From positions 2,170,001-2,234,000 of the forward strand of contig NZ_CP120468.1 of assembly GCF_029490015.1 (NCBI RefSeq): a stretch of DNA of 64,000 nt, given 5' to 3'. This document shows positions 1 to 8,778 of this stretch, in pieces. A program made the translations under genes and the position numbers. Origin of the DNA: Halobaculum limi (GTDB lineage: Archaea > Halobacteriota > Halobacteria > Halobacteriales > Haloferacaceae). How positions within the stretch are numbered: position 1 is the first letter of the stretch; each line of letters begins with the position of its first letter. The notes beneath the pieces were generated by a model that ran no database searches, was not told where the DNA came from, and worked only from the letters and a program-made list of their open reading frames with translations.

Positions 1-216
1 GAGCAGTCCGGTCAGGGGAACGAACTCGACGATAGGGTCGGGCCGAAACACGCCGAGGGCGAACGGGACACCGACGAGTACTGGGAGCATCGTCAGCATA
101 CCGAGCAACCCGGCCGCCATCCCGAATCCGAGCACTTTCACCGTGATCGGGACCGCTACGTCGGCCGGTGTCTCGACGGTGGCCGACTCGGTCGTCATCT
201 CGGTCGGTTCGCTCAT
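1..216 (-). CDS. Membrane protein, C-terminus cut by window edge
   Basis: An ATG-started frame reads toward base 1 with no stop, giving 72 visible residues. After a Thr/Glu-rich cytoplasmic start (MSEPTEMTTES) there is a hydrophobic stretch at about residues 28-50, rich in Gly, Leu, Met and Val, and a second hydrophobic segment begins near the edge. This suggests an integral membrane protein with at least one helix. I do not recognise the family from the fragment. It is divergent from the aspartoacylase-family gene to its right, with about 125 bases between the starts. Confidence 0.6.
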   Translation of the reverse strand, partial: MSEPTEMTTESATVETPADVAVPITVKVLGFGMAAGLLGMLTMLPVLVGVPFALGVFRPDPIVEFVPLTGLL

Positions 217-342
217 ACCGCCCCGTATACGTTCGATCTTTATTGTTAGGTGTTAGCAATACGCACAGTAAGACCGGTCTTCAGCCAGACACGAAGCGGG
301 GCGAACCGCGCCGCTCAAATGCGTCCCCCCTGGACGGGAAGT

Positions 343-1152
343 ATGCGAATCCACCAGCTCGGCGATGGCGTGCCCGAGGTGGCGGTCGTCGCGGCGATCC
401 ACGGAGACGAGCCGTGCGGTTCTCGCGCCGTCGACCGACTCCGCGCCGAAGCGTCTGACCTTGACCTCCAGCGGCCGGTGAAACTCGTGATCGCCAACGA
501 GGAGGCGCTGGACGCCGGCGAGCGCTACCTCGAAGAGGACCTCAACCGCGCGTTCCCCGGCGACCCGAACGGCGACACCCACGAGTCACAACTCGCACAC
601 CACCTCCTCTCGGAAGTCGAGGGGTGTACCGTCCTCGCACTCCACTCGACGCAGTCGACGGCGGAGCCGTTCGCCATCTCAGAGACAGTCAACGAAATCT
701 CTCGCGCGATCGTTCCCCATCTCCCGGTCGACAAACTCCTCGAAACTGAGGGGCTGGCCGAGGGACGACTGATCCAGCATCCCCACACCGTCGAAGTCGA
801 GTGTGGTCTCCAGGGGACCGACGCCGCCGCCGACAACGCCTATCGACTCATCCGCGGCTTCCTCGCCGCGACGGGCGCGCTCCCGACAGATTCGGGGCCA
901 GTTCCCGCCGCAGACGGCGGTTCGACCCGCGACATCGAAGTGTTCCGCCTCCTCGACCCGGTTCCGAAGCCACCGGCTACCGAGTACGAAGTGTTTGCCG
1001 AGAACTTCAGCGAGGTCGCCGTCGGCGACCGGTTCGCGGCCGCGGACGGCGAGGTGTTCACCGCAGACGAGTCGTTCTATCCGGTGTTGATGTCGCCGTA
1101 CGGGTATCAGGACTTGTTCGGCTACGCCGCAGACCACCGCGGCACGCTGTGA
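343..1152 (+). CDS. Succinylglutamate desuccinylase/aspartoacylase-family zinc deacylase
   Basis: A zinc-dependent amidohydrolase related to carboxypeptidase M14, about 269 residues. Visible family features are the zinc ligands in AIHGDEPCG (His20 and Glu23), the DLNRAFPG substrate-arginine motif at residues 66-73, and the third zinc ligand in LALHST (His101). Members remove an acyl group from an N-acyl amino acid or related compound; the substrate here cannot be read from sequence. The frame is open further upstream to base 250, but those residues do not look like the family, so the ATG at 343, just before MRIHQLGDG, is preferred. Confidence 0.85.
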   Translation: MRIHQLGDGVPEVAVVAAIHGDEPCGSRAVDRLRAEASDLDLQRPVKLVIANEEALDAGERYLEEDLNRAFPGDPNGDTHESQLAHHLLSEVEGCTVLALHSTQSTAEPFAISETVNEISRAIVPHLPVDKLLETEGLAEGRLIQHPHTVEVECGLQGTDAAADNAYRLIRGFLAATGALPTDSGPVPAADGGSTRDIEVFRLLDPVPKPPATEYEVFAENFSEVAVGDRFAAADGEVFTADESFYPVLMSPYGYQDLFGYAADHRGTL

Positions 1153-1180
1153 GCGGGTCGCTCCCGCGGTCGCGGTCGCG

Positions 1181-1462
1181 TTACGCCTCGATGGTCTCGT
1201 CGAGTTCCTCTAACTCCTCGACCGGGTCGAGGTCGTCGCTCATCAGTTTGCGAATGCCGAGGCCGAGGACCACGAGGACCACGAGTCCGACGAGCGCACC
1301 AGCGCCGCGGCCGGGTCCGGACGACGACTCTTCGTCGGCGTCGACCGCCAGTTCTTCCTCGGCGTACTCGTCGAGTTCCTCATCGTCGCCGCCGATGACC
1401 GAGGACGGACTGAAGTCGAAGCCGTCGTGGACGTGCAGTTCGAACAGGGTGATGTTGACCAT
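1181..1462 (-). CDS. Small acidic single-helix membrane protein
   Basis: A 93-residue protein. The N-terminal half (residues 1-52) is acidic and hydrophilic, with runs of Glu/Asp. One strong transmembrane segment of Gly, Leu and Val lies at about residues 54-70, followed by a short basic turn (IRKLMS) and an acidic tail. The layout suggests an anchor with an outward or cell-surface acidic domain. It converges on the neighbouring aspartoacylase-family gene with 28 bases between them. Function unknown; probably a conserved haloarchaeal protein of its own small family. Confidence 0.65.
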   Translation of the reverse strand: MVNITLFELHVHDGFDFSPSSVIGGDDEELDEYAEEELAVDADEESSSGPGRGAGALVGLVVLVVLGLGIRKLMSDDLDPVEELEELDETIEA

Positions 1463-1594
1463 ACCTGAGAGACGTCGCCCAAAGTGTTATTCGTTTGGGT
1501 AGTCGTGTGAACACGGCACAGTCCGCTCGTTGACGCTCGAATCACGTCCACGGCGGACCGTCGGCTTCTTGAGGAGACCGTCCCGTGCGCTCGT

Positions 1595-2659
1595 ATGGAC
1601 ACGTCTCGCCGTGCGTTCCTCGACGAACTGCTCACCACTCCGTCGCCGTCAGGCTTCGAGGTCGACGGCCAGCGAGTGTGGGTCGACTACGTCCGCGAGT
1701 TCGCGGACGACGTGTGGACCGACGCCTACGGCAACGCCGTCGCCGTCCACGAGGGGGTCGACGACGCCCCCGAGGTGGCGTTCACCGGCCACGCCGACGA
1801 GATCGGATTTATGATCCGACGCATCACCGACGACGGCTTCCTCCGACTGACGCGCGTCGGTGGCTCCGACAAGACGGTCTCGAAGGGACAACACGTCACC
1901 GTCCACGCGGCCGACGGCCCCGTCGAGGGCGTCATCGGGCAGACGGCCATCCACCTCCGCGACACCGCAGACGACGAGGTAGAGAGCGTCGCCGAGCAGT
2001 TCGTCGACATCGGCGCAGACAGCGAGGCGGAGGCCCGTGAGTTGGTCGAGGTGGGCGATCCCATCACGTTCTCCTCGACGGTCGTGGACCTGGCGGGTCA
2101 CCGCTTGTCCGCGCGGGGGATGGACAACCGTGTGGGGACGTGGGCCGCCGCCGAGGGCCTCCGTCGTGCGGTCGAAGCCGACGTCGATGCGACGGTGTAC
2201 GCCGTCTCGACCGTGCAAGAGGAAGTGGGTCTCAACGGTGCGGAGATGGTCGGCTTCGAACTCGATCCGGACGTAGCCGTCGCCGCCGACGTGACTCACG
2301 CGACCGACAACCCCGACGTCGACGGCCAGCATCGCGGTCCCGTCGAACTGGGCGCTGGTCCGGTCATTGCACGCGGGTCGACGAACCACCCGCGGGTCGT
2401 CGAGTTGGCGCGGAGGGCGGCCGAGGATGACGACATCGACTACCAACTCCAGGCGACGGGCATCCGCACGGGCACCGACGCCGACGCGTTCTTCACGATC
2501 CGTGGGGGAACGCCGTCGCTGAACGTCGGCATCCCGAACCGCTATATGCACACGCCGGTCGAAGTCGTCGACACGCGTGATCTGGTCGCCGTCGCGGACC
2601 TGTTCGGGGCGATGGCGGCACACGCCGTCGAGTACGCGCCGTTCACGGTCGACGTCTGA
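1595..2659 (+). CDS. M42-family metallo-aminopeptidase
   Basis: A 354-residue cytosolic di-metal peptidase of the M42 family (glutamyl aminopeptidase / TET / deblocking aminopeptidase group), which finishes breakdown of peptides released by the proteasome. Metal and catalytic residues are visible: His66 in FTGHADEIGF, Asp177 in RGMDNRVG, the Glu209-Glu210 pair in VQEEVG, Asp232 in AADVTHATD, and a late His in the YMHTPVEVV motif. Length and motif order are normal. The ATG at 1595 directly precedes the expected N-terminal helix, so the start is secure. Confidence 0.92.
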   Translation: MDTSRRAFLDELLTTPSPSGFEVDGQRVWVDYVREFADDVWTDAYGNAVAVHEGVDDAPEVAFTGHADEIGFMIRRITDDGFLRLTRVGGSDKTVSKGQHVTVHAADGPVEGVIGQTAIHLRDTADDEVESVAEQFVDIGADSEAEARELVEVGDPITFSSTVVDLAGHRLSARGMDNRVGTWAAAEGLRRAVEADVDATVYAVSTVQEEVGLNGAEMVGFELDPDVAVAADVTHATDNPDVDGQHRGPVELGAGPVIARGSTNHPRVVELARRAAEDDDIDYQLQATGIRTGTDADAFFTIRGGTPSLNVGIPNRYMHTPVEVVDTRDLVAVADLFGAMAAHAVEYAPFTVDV

Positions 2660-2678
2660 TCGGACCGCTCCGCGGCGC

Positions 2679-2843
2679 TCAGAGTCGGTCCCACTCGTAG
2701 AACCACCACGCCGCGCCCAACAAGAGGAGTCCAGCACCCAGCGCGGAGGTCGCAGGCTCCGGGAACACGAACAACAGGAATCCGACGATGAGGACGGTCG
2801 ACGGCGCGATATCGTCCGACAGCGAAGGCCAAGAGATGTCCAT
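2679..2843 (-). CDS. 54-residue two-helix membrane protein
   Basis: A short frame from ATG at 2843 to TGA encodes MDISWPSLSDD, then a hydrophobic helix (about residues 15-28), a Pro-Glu-Pro turn, a second helix (about 33-47), and the ending WWFYEWDRL. The two helices joined by a tight turn and the aromatic C-terminus are typical of small haloarchaeal membrane proteins. It lies between the M42 peptidase and trmB. Function unknown; the coherent amphipathic pattern and clean start and stop argue that it is real. Confidence 0.6.
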   Translation of the reverse strand: MDISWPSLSDDIAPSTVLIVGFLLFVFPEPATSALGAGLLLLGAAWWFYEWDRL

Positions 2844-2935
2844 CGAGCGTACTGTCACTCGCCAATTACAAGACGCTTCTCCACCGCCCGACTGCGACGC
2901 TGGCAGGTGAAACTACACCCGCACGCCCGCCGCGG

Positions 2936-3973
2936 TCAGCGGCGGTCCAGTTCGATCTCCTGCCCTTCCAAGTCCTCGAAGGCGGCGACGAGACCGCCCA
3001 CGGTCACTTTCCCACCCTTGGGGTCAGCGACCGTGAACGACGCCACCTGCTCGGAGGCGTCGTACTCGTAGTCGACGACGGGGCCCTCGACGCGAATCTC
3101 GTTGCCCGTCTCCACGTCGCGCCCGGTGACGACGGCGGCGTAGTCGCCGCCGACCTCGTGGATGTCCTTGACCGCGCGGCGGATGGAGGCGTACGTCCGG
3201 GGGAACGGGCGATCCTCGCCGTTCGAGACGAGCGTCTCGCCGGTGCTCCAGAGGACGGTGCCGAAGAACCCGGAGACGAGGAAGCCCAGCGCCGAACGGT
3301 TGAAGATGACGCCGTAGCGGTCGCGGTCGTCGCGGAGGGCGTCCTGCGTGGCATACACGGAGTACTCGCCGTCGGCGACCGCGAGAACGGGCGTGGTGAT
3401 CCCACGGCGGGTGCGCGTCTCCGTCGACACCGCGCGGTAGTCGAACTCCTCGGCCGAGGGCGCTCTCGAGGCGGGCGTGACGAGCAACTCGACGGCGACG
3501 CCGTCGTCGACGCGGGCCTCGAGTGCCTCCCGGAAGCGCCGCAGGAGGTCGGGCGTCAGCGAGAGGGCGAGTTCGTACTCGGCGGACTCGATGACCTCCT
3601 CCAGGTATCGGAGGATGGTCGACCGCGACTTGACCAGCGAGACGGCTTCGGTGTCGCGGGTGGGCGCAGTGTAGCGTGCTTCCAGTTCGTCGACCATCTC
3701 CGAGAGCGACGAGCGAATGTCGCCGAACGCCTCGTCGGGGTCGACGGCGACGATTTTCATCGGCCGCGACTCGCGCAGTTCCACCAGTCCTCGGTCCGAG
3801 AGACTCCGCACCGTGTCGTACACGCGCGGTTGCGGGATGTCCGTCTCGCTCGCAATCTCGGAGGCGGTCAGTTCGCCGTGTTCAAGTACCGCAAGATAGG
3901 CGTCTATTTCGTACTCGCCGAGGTTGAACCGCTCCCCGACCCGTTCCATCGTCGTTCGGAGGTCGTCGGCCAT
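2936..3973 (-). CDS. trmB: TrmB-family transcriptional regulator
   Basis: A 345-residue regulator. The N-terminal winged helix (about residues 15-75, with [16 protein letters not shown] and [12 protein letters not shown]) is the TrmB DNA-binding domain. It is followed by a coiled linker and a PLD-like effector half that in this family binds sugars. In Halobacterium the homologue switches gluconeogenesis and glycolysis genes and cofactor synthesis according to glucose. The length fits. Just upstream of its own promoter lies a match to the published TrmB site, suggesting autoregulation. Haloarchaea carry several TrmB paralogues, so equating this gene with the main metabolic regulator is an inference. 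Confidence 0.8.
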   Translation of the reverse strand: MADDLRTTMERVGERFNLGEYEIDAYLAVLEHGELTASEIASETDIPQPRVYDTVRSLSDRGLVELRESRPMKIVAVDPDEAFGDIRSSLSEMVDELEARYTAPTRDTEAVSLVKSRSTILRYLEEVIESAEYELALSLTPDLLRRFREALEARVDDGVAVELLVTPASRAPSAEEFDYRAVSTETRTRRGITTPVLAVADGEYSVYATQDALRDDRDRYGVIFNRSALGFLVSGFFGTVLWSTGETLVSNGEDRPFPRTYASIRRAVKDIHEVGGDYAAVVTGRDVETGNEIRVEGPVVDYEYDASEQVASFTVADPKGGKVTVGGLVAAFEDLEGQEIELDRR

Positions 3974-4001
3974 ACGTCATCCTCTTCGTCCTGCGATAAG
4001 G

Positions 4002-4026
4002 GTTTTACTATCATCCGAGTTTTACT
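4002..4026 (-). promoter_or_regulatory. Candidate TrmB operator in the trmB promoter
   Basis: The + strand holds TACT, seven bases, then GAGT (4006-4020). This matches the TACT-N7/8-GAGTA element described for Halobacterium TrmB except for the last base. The same stretch carries an 8-base direct repeat GTTTTACT at 4002-4009 and 4019-4026. On the minus strand the TATA-like CCCTTATC follows immediately (about 3995-4003), 22-30 bases before the trmB start, so a bound protein would sit just upstream of the TATA box. Confidence 0.5.
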
Positions 4027-4054
4027 GTGTTCGGAACCGGGTTTTCATCACCCC

Positions 4055-4822
4055 TCACATGTACATCCGATCTGCTGGCTGTTCTTCCTCGGCTTCCTCT
4101 TCGAGGCGGTCGGCGAGCGTCCGGTAGTACTCTCCGACCTCCTCGGCGAACGCCTCTAAGGGATCGGTGTCGACGCCGAGGCCGTAGACGTGTTCGACGG
4201 CGTCGACGAGACGGACGGACGCCTCTGCATCGGGAACCCGCGCGTGGACCGGCGTGAGGAACACGCCGACGCCGAGCGACGACTCCATCGCTCGCGTCAT
4301 CAACGCGCCGTTCGTCCCGTCGAGGAATCCGGTTCCCATCGGCGGGAGCACCGCCGCTCCGTCGGCGTCCGTCGTGTCGAGGCGGTCGGCGTGCCGGTGG
4401 CGGTAGTCCTCGCTGGCGACGTAGAACGCGCGGTGTTCGTCCGGGCCGTGTGCGAACGGCACGCCAGACAACACCGTCACCTCCTGAACCCCGGCCGTCT
4501 CGGTCCACTCCAGCACCGACCGCGAGAACGGTTCCGCAAGCGAGTTGGGGACGAACAACTCGCCGACGAGCACCGTCACGTCGAGGTCTGGCCGCGAGAA
4601 CAACCGGGTCGGATAGCGCGGTTCACCGTTCGCGAACGGCGTAATCGTCGGCAGTCCCTCCGCGCGGATGTAGCCGGTCGCCTCGAGATCCAGTTGGTTC
4701 ACGAGGTAGTCGACGGCCGTCAGCCCTGCGAGTCCGAACTGTGAGAAGCCGGCGATGACCGTACTCGACGGGTCGACGTTGGTCGTGACGTGGAACGCTG
4801 GCTGGTCACGCTGGTCGTGCAT
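4055..4822 (-). CDS. PAC2-family protein (proteasome assembly chaperone-like)
   Basis: A 255-residue protein of the PAC2 family, a fold shared by eukaryotic proteasome assembly chaperones and archaeal homologues. The family signature is VIAGFSQFGLAGLTAVDYL near the N-terminus, followed by alternating strands such as DVTVLVGELFVPN and VTVLSGVPFAHG, and a helical acidic C-terminus (EEVGEYYRTLADRLEEEAEEE). The frame stays open to 4975, but those extra residues are Arg-rich and out of character, so ATG at 4822 (MHDQRDQPAF) is chosen. The archaeal role is unproven. Confidence 0.85.
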   Translation of the reverse strand: MHDQRDQPAFHVTTNVDPSSTVIAGFSQFGLAGLTAVDYLVNQLDLEATGYIRAEGLPTITPFANGEPRYPTRLFSRPDLDVTVLVGELFVPNSLAEPFSRSVLEWTETAGVQEVTVLSGVPFAHGPDEHRAFYVASEDYRHRHADRLDTTDADGAAVLPPMGTGFLDGTNGALMTRAMESSLGVGVFLTPVHARVPDAEASVRLVDAVEHVYGLGVDTDPLEAFAEEVGEYYRTLADRLEEEAEEEQPADRMYM

Positions 4823-4941
4823 ACGAACCGATTCGATTGGATATCTGATAGCAGTACCGCCGGTGCCCGGCCTGTGGCCACACGCTGGTCGCCGACCGCG
4901 TGAGGGGAACGCTTTTTCACACCGCACCCGACGCCCGCGGT

Positions 4942-5958
4942 ATGCAGACCGGGACGCCATCCCCGACTCCGACACCGTCGCCGCCTCCGGCCAACAGCGG
5001 TGTCGTCGCCACCGTGGTCGAGGCGTACCGCACAGTGCTGACCGTGCCGGGCGTCCAGATCGCGGTCGTCATCCTGTTTCTGGCGCTCGGGGCGGTCGCT
5101 GCGACGTACTTCGTTCGGCTCCTCGGTCGCCCCGTTGCGCGGCGGTTCGCCCGCGAGTCAGTCGCACAGGTGGTGCTTCGCGGCGTCAGATTCGGGGTCA
5201 TCATCCTGTTCGGCTTCCTCGGTCTCAGCGTCGCGGGCGTCAAGATCGGAAATATCGTCCTGTCGGTGACGGTGTTTTCGGCGGTCATCGGTATCGTCCT
5301 CGCGCCCATCGTCGGGTCGATCATCAGCGGTGTGTTCGTCCTCGCCGATCAGCCGTTCGAGATCGGCGATATGGTCGAACTGCCGGACGGCACGCGCGGC
5401 TTCGTCGAAGAGATCACCCTGCGGTACACCAAGATATTCACCGTCGACAACACGTTCGAGGTGATCCCCAACTCCTACGTCCGCGACCACCGCGTCACCA
5501 ACCTCTCGGCGGAGGACGAACGCACCCGCCTCCGACTGCCGATCCTCGTCACCTACGAGTCCGACGTCCCGCGTGCCCGCACGCTCATCGAACGGGCGGC
5601 CGCCTCCTGTGAGACGGTCATCGAGGGCGGCCCGGACATTCGCATCGGTGTGGCACGCTACCCCGCGAAGCCGACGGCGTACATCGACTCGTTCGCCGAC
5701 CACGGTATCCAGATCACGCTCCGCTACTGGGCGCGAAATCCGTACAAGCCGCTGACCGTCCGTTCGCAGGTCCAGACGGCGGTGTACAAGACCCTCGACG
5801 ACGACCCCTCCATCGACGTCGAGTTCGCGTACCCGCACAGCCACCTCGTCTTCGACGACACCAGCGGCGTCGCGCAGGTGGCGATGCGCGAGAACGGGAG
5901 TCACACCGAGGGCGCCGCGGTCGGCGACGTAGACGTAGACGCCTCCGACGGTAGCTGA
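4942..5958 (+). CDS. MscS-type mechanosensitive channel
   Basis: A 338-residue small-conductance mechanosensitive channel that opens under membrane tension to release solutes. A Pro/Thr-rich N-terminus is followed by helices at about residues 32-57, 75-93 and the Gly/Ala-rich pore helix 97-124. The MscS beta domain follows (PFEIGDMVELPDGTRGFVEE), then the strand with VDNTFEVIPNSYV, and a C-terminal alpha/beta domain. The ATG at 4942 is preferred over the open frame from 4900. A second, shorter MscS homologue lies at 8779-9366. Confidence 0.9.
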   Translation: MQTGTPSPTPTPSPPPANSGVVATVVEAYRTVLTVPGVQIAVVILFLALGAVAATYFVRLLGRPVARRFARESVAQVVLRGVRFGVIILFGFLGLSVAGVKIGNIVLSVTVFSAVIGIVLAPIVGSIISGVFVLADQPFEIGDMVELPDGTRGFVEEITLRYTKIFTVDNTFEVIPNSYVRDHRVTNLSAEDERTRLRLPILVTYESDVPRARTLIERAAASCETVIEGGPDIRIGVARYPAKPTAYIDSFADHGIQITLRYWARNPYKPLTVRSQVQTAVYKTLDDDPSIDVEFAYPHSHLVFDDTSGVAQVAMRENGSHTEGAAVGDVDVDASDGS

Positions 5959-6005
5959 GAATCGGGAACGGTGCCGCGCGTGCGGCCCGTGCTCTGCGCG
6001 ACAGG

Positions 6006-6206
6006 TTACTCTTGCAGTTCGAACGCGACTTCCACTTCCGCTTGGTACTCTCGCCCCTCGACCGAGGCGACTTCCACGCCGAACTCTTTCACCTCGATCC
6101 AGTGGACGTTGTCCAGCGTCGCCTCCGCGCGGTCGATGGCGTCGTCGGTTGCGGCGTCGAAACTCTCGGTGCTCCGGCCGATCAGGGTGATCTTCTTGAA
6201 GACCAT
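6006..6206 (-). CDS. Dodecin (flavin-storage protein)
   Basis: A 66-residue protein that in halobacteria assembles into a hollow dodecamer storing riboflavin or lumichrome. The sequence fits the family along its whole length: [12 protein letters not shown], a helix [15 protein letters not shown], and strands ending EVAFELQE. Trp36, which stacks on the flavin, and Gln55, which contacts it in the Halobacterium protein, are both present at the expected positions. The ATG at 6206 gives the standard start; the longer open frame to 6263 would add residues unlike dodecin. A perfect palindrome lies just upstream. Confidence 0.92.
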   Translation of the reverse strand: MVFKKITLIGRSTESFDAATDDAIDRAEATLDNVHWIEVKEFGVEVASVEGREYQAEVEVAFELQE

Positions 6207-6250
6207 CGTACATCTCTGGTCGACCGCTGTATGCAAAAAGGTATTCGCGG

Positions 6251-6264
6251 GTTGACTAGTCAAC
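6251..6264. promoter_or_regulatory. Perfect 14-bp palindrome upstream of dodecin
   Basis: GTTGACTAGTCAAC reads the same on both strands. It lies 45-58 bases upstream of the dodecin start and about 10 bases upstream of an AT-rich TATA-like stretch (6232-6243). It is also 14 bases past the stop of the upstream minus-strand membrane protein gene. Position and symmetry suit an operator for a dimeric regulator; the regulator is not known. Confidence 0.45.
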
Positions 6265-6278
6265 AGCGACGAGTTCTC

Positions 6279-6950
6279 CTACGGGTTCCGCCACCCGTCG
6301 AGACGGTCGGTCACCGCGCCGGCGACGTCCGTGAGGTGGGCGGTCCCCCACACGGCGACGATGACCGCACCCACGAGGTCGAAGATGAGGTCGAAGATAG
6401 TGTCTTCGAGGCCGTACTGTGTCAGGACGGTCTCACCGCCGAGTAGCGCCGCGACCTCGCTGACGCCGAACTCGATCACTTCCCAGAACACGCCGAACGC
6501 GGCGACGAACGTGAGGATAAACACGAACATGAATCGCGGCGGGAGGTACACCGCTTCGGTGTGTTCGTCGATGCCGCGGGCGACGGTGTAGCCGACGGCC
6601 GCGACGACCGACGCCGACAGCGCGTGGGTGACGTGGTCCCAGAAGGGGATCGGACTCCCCTCGGCGTAGAGGTTCCCCGTCAAGCCGGGGACGCCGACGA
6701 CGCCAAGCGCGTGGAGGAACACCGCAGTCGTGATCCACAGCGTCAAGCCCGCGTCCATCGGGAGGTCGTACTCCCGTTCGAGCGTCGCCGGGAGGAACGT
6801 TACGAGCAGCGCCACGACGCCGTTGACCAACACGCCGGTCGACCCCTGCTCGATGCCGATGCCGATGAACACCAGCATCGACGCCTGCATCGCTCGCGAC
6901 GCCTGCTCCTGTCGTTTCGTCGAGATGTGGAGTCTGTCGCGGATGTTCAC
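6279..6950 (-). CDS. Polytopic membrane protein, YjdF/DUF2238-like
   Basis: A protein of about 223 residues with five or six predicted helices. The signature segment FWDHVTHALSAS followed by VFWEVIEFG, with an Asp-His pair and a Glu inside helices, resembles the YjdF/DUF2238 membrane family of unknown function. The GTG start at 6950 overlaps the TGA of the upstream membrane protein (GTGA), which implies translational coupling. A longer frame to 7526 exists in the same phase but only covers the neighbour antiphase and is rejected. The name is by resemblance; no function is claimed. Confidence 0.7.
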   Translation of the reverse strand: MNIRDRLHISTKRQEQASRAMQASMLVFIGIGIEQGSTGVLVNGVVALLVTFLPATLEREYDLPMDAGLTLWITTAVFLHALGVVGVPGLTGNLYAEGSPIPFWDHVTHALSASVVAAVGYTVARGIDEHTEAVYLPPRFMFVFILTFVAAFGVFWEVIEFGVSEVAALLGGETVLTQYGLEDTIFDLIFDLVGAVIVAVWGTAHLTDVAGAVTDRLDGWRNP

Positions 6951-7585
6951 GCCTCGGCCACCTCCACGTTCGTCCGTTTCACGCCGCGGGCCCGTCTGCG
7001 GAAGTAGTACTCGAACAGCAGTCCGGCGAGGACGCCCGCGACCGTCGCGGCGACGAAGTCCCACATCAGCGCCGTCTCGATGACGTGCTCTGGACGGCCG
7101 TCGAGCAGCATCGCCGTTCCCAACAGCGTGTCCGCCAGATACCGGCTGACGGCCCACACGCCCGCGGCGGCCATCGTCGCCACCGTCACGAAGAAGACGG
7201 CGAACGAATGGTTCATGCGAACCGGCGTGAACACGTCCATCTCGACGGCGATGATGAGCGCCACCGTCGCCACCGCGAGATACGTCGTCACGCGCCCGGA
7301 GAACGTCACCCCACCGACCGTCTCGCCAGCGATGAACGTCCGCCCGACCGCCGGGAGTGACGCCAACCCCAGTACCTCCCACGGGAGCATCGCCGTGGCG
7401 TCGCGGAACGCCACCGGCGGAATGACGGCGATGGCGACGAGTGCGAGGACGAACGCCCCCCACACCTGTTCGCCGACGAGGAGTTCCCGAAGCGCCGCGA
7501 GCGTGGTGAACACGAGAAGCGCCCACCCGAGCAGCGCGTTCGGTCGTCGCTCCTCGACGACGGAGCGAAGACTCGACCCAGTCAT
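6947..7585 (-). CDS. Polytopic membrane protein
   Basis: A 212-residue protein with about six hydrophobic segments, starting MTGSSLRSVVEERRPNALLGW and ending in a basic cytoplasmic tail (EYYFRRRARGVKR). The residues EYYFRRR after the last helix suggest a positive-inside anchor. It is the first gene of a two-gene unit with the YjdF/DUF2238-like membrane protein, whose GTG start overlaps this gene's stop, so the two may act together in one membrane complex. I do not recognise the family. Confidence 0.7.
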   Translation of the reverse strand: MTGSSLRSVVEERRPNALLGWALLVFTTLAALRELLVGEQVWGAFVLALVAIAVIPPVAFRDATAMLPWEVLGLASLPAVGRTFIAGETVGGVTFSGRVTTYLAVATVALIIAVEMDVFTPVRMNHSFAVFFVTVATMAAAGVWAVSRYLADTLLGTAMLLDGRPEHVIETALMWDFVAATVAGVLAGLLFEYYFRRRARGVKRTNVEVAEA

Positions 7586-7672
7586 ACCCGCGAGTTGGCC
7601 GGAGACGTGTAAAAAGTACCCGGCGTCGTCACGCAGAACTGCCCGAGTGCTCCGACTCCCGGTCGGGCCCGG

Positions 7673-8668
7673 TCAGGCGACGCCGACGAAGTACGCGATG
7701 CCGTACGCCACCGCAGCCAGTGTCACCGCCGTCAGGCCGGTGAACACCGAGCGTTCGAGGCCGGGCTTCGCGAACTCGGGCGCGACGGCGAGGCGGCCGT
7801 AGCGCCGGAGGCGAATCGGCGCGAACCCGACCGTCCCGACCGCCAGCACGGAGAACACGAACGGGTACGACAGGTCCAGCGTCGGTGCGGGAATGACGAA
7901 CACGCTGGCGGCGTAGCCCGCGCCCGCGACCGCACGGGGCGCGATACGGCGGGGGAGGTCGAACGGCCGCACCGTCCGCCCGTCACGCTCGGCGCGGAGA
8001 CGGCTCCACACGACGAGCGCGGCCCAGATAGTCGCCACTTCCAGCGCGAACGCCCCGAGCAAGTGCAGCGTCGGGTCTGTCGAGAGTGCGACCCGCGCCG
8101 ACAGCACCTCGGTGCCGAACGGATACAACAGCGCGGGTGGCTCACCCGTGAACACGTCGCCGAAGGGGTGTGAGACCAGTCCGAACAGCGCGAGTGCGAA
8201 CGTCGTTCGCGGCGAGAGGTCGGTCCGTCGCCGGACTGCCTCGGAGATGACGAGTGCGCTCGCGACGAACGCGACGGTGACGAACGCGGCGAGTCCGCCG
8301 CCGACGGCGGCGGTGACGGCCACGAGCCCGGACGCCACCGCGAGGGCAACGAGTTGGGTCGGTCGCCGGCCGTCGACCCACGCCGCCGCCGCGAGGGCGA
8401 CGACGGGTGCGACGACCAGCGAGTGGGTGACCGCGCGGTGGACGACGTTGCCCGTCTCCCAGAACGACGACGCCAGCCCGAGCGGTCCTGAACCGGCGGA
8501 GAGTCCCGAGACGACGCCCACGAGTGCGTAGCCGATGTCGACGTCGGGCGCGGCGGCGAACAGCCCCGCGACGAGGCCGAGCGTGAGCGCACGACCCGGC
8601 CGCTCACCGACGCGGCGAGTGACGGCCGCGGCGATGGCGAAGGCTGCCAGGGCGTGCCCCACGAACAT
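7673..8668 (-). CDS. Membrane-bound metal-dependent hydrolase (YdjM/DUF457-like)
   Basis: A 331-residue membrane protein of the family typified by YdjM, annotated as membrane-bound metal-dependent hydrolases. Conserved polar residues sit at membrane edges as expected: MFVGHALAAF at the start, AAPDVDIGYAL, HRAVTHSLVVAP, and SHPFGDVFTG, giving His and Asp clusters that could bind a metal. Eight or more helices follow. The frame extends to a GTG at 8728, but the ATG at 8668 gives the family's standard MxxxxH start. The substrate is unknown. Confidence 0.8.
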   Translation of the reverse strand: MFVGHALAAFAIAAAVTRRVGERPGRALTLGLVAGLFAAAPDVDIGYALVGVVSGLSAGSGPLGLASSFWETGNVVHRAVTHSLVVAPVVALAAAAWVDGRRPTQLVALAVASGLVAVTAAVGGGLAAFVTVAFVASALVISEAVRRRTDLSPRTTFALALFGLVSHPFGDVFTGEPPALLYPFGTEVLSARVALSTDPTLHLLGAFALEVATIWAALVVWSRLRAERDGRTVRPFDLPRRIAPRAVAGAGYAASVFVIPAPTLDLSYPFVFSVLAVGTVGFAPIRLRRYGRLAVAPEFAKPGLERSVFTGLTAVTLAAVAYGIAYFVGVA

Positions 8669-8778
8669 ACGCCGGCGTACTCGCTCAGAGGAGTTAAGTT
8701 CGCGCCACATACCGTCACACGGTGGCACGCCGCACGCCGAACGGATTCGGGCGGTCGTCCCCGCTCACTGAGTGTCGA

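Noticed and set aside
6951-7526. Longer start for the YjdF-like membrane protein
   Set aside because: The added residues are Arg/Gly-rich and antiphase to a clear membrane protein; GTG at 6950 with a GTGA overlap is more plausible.
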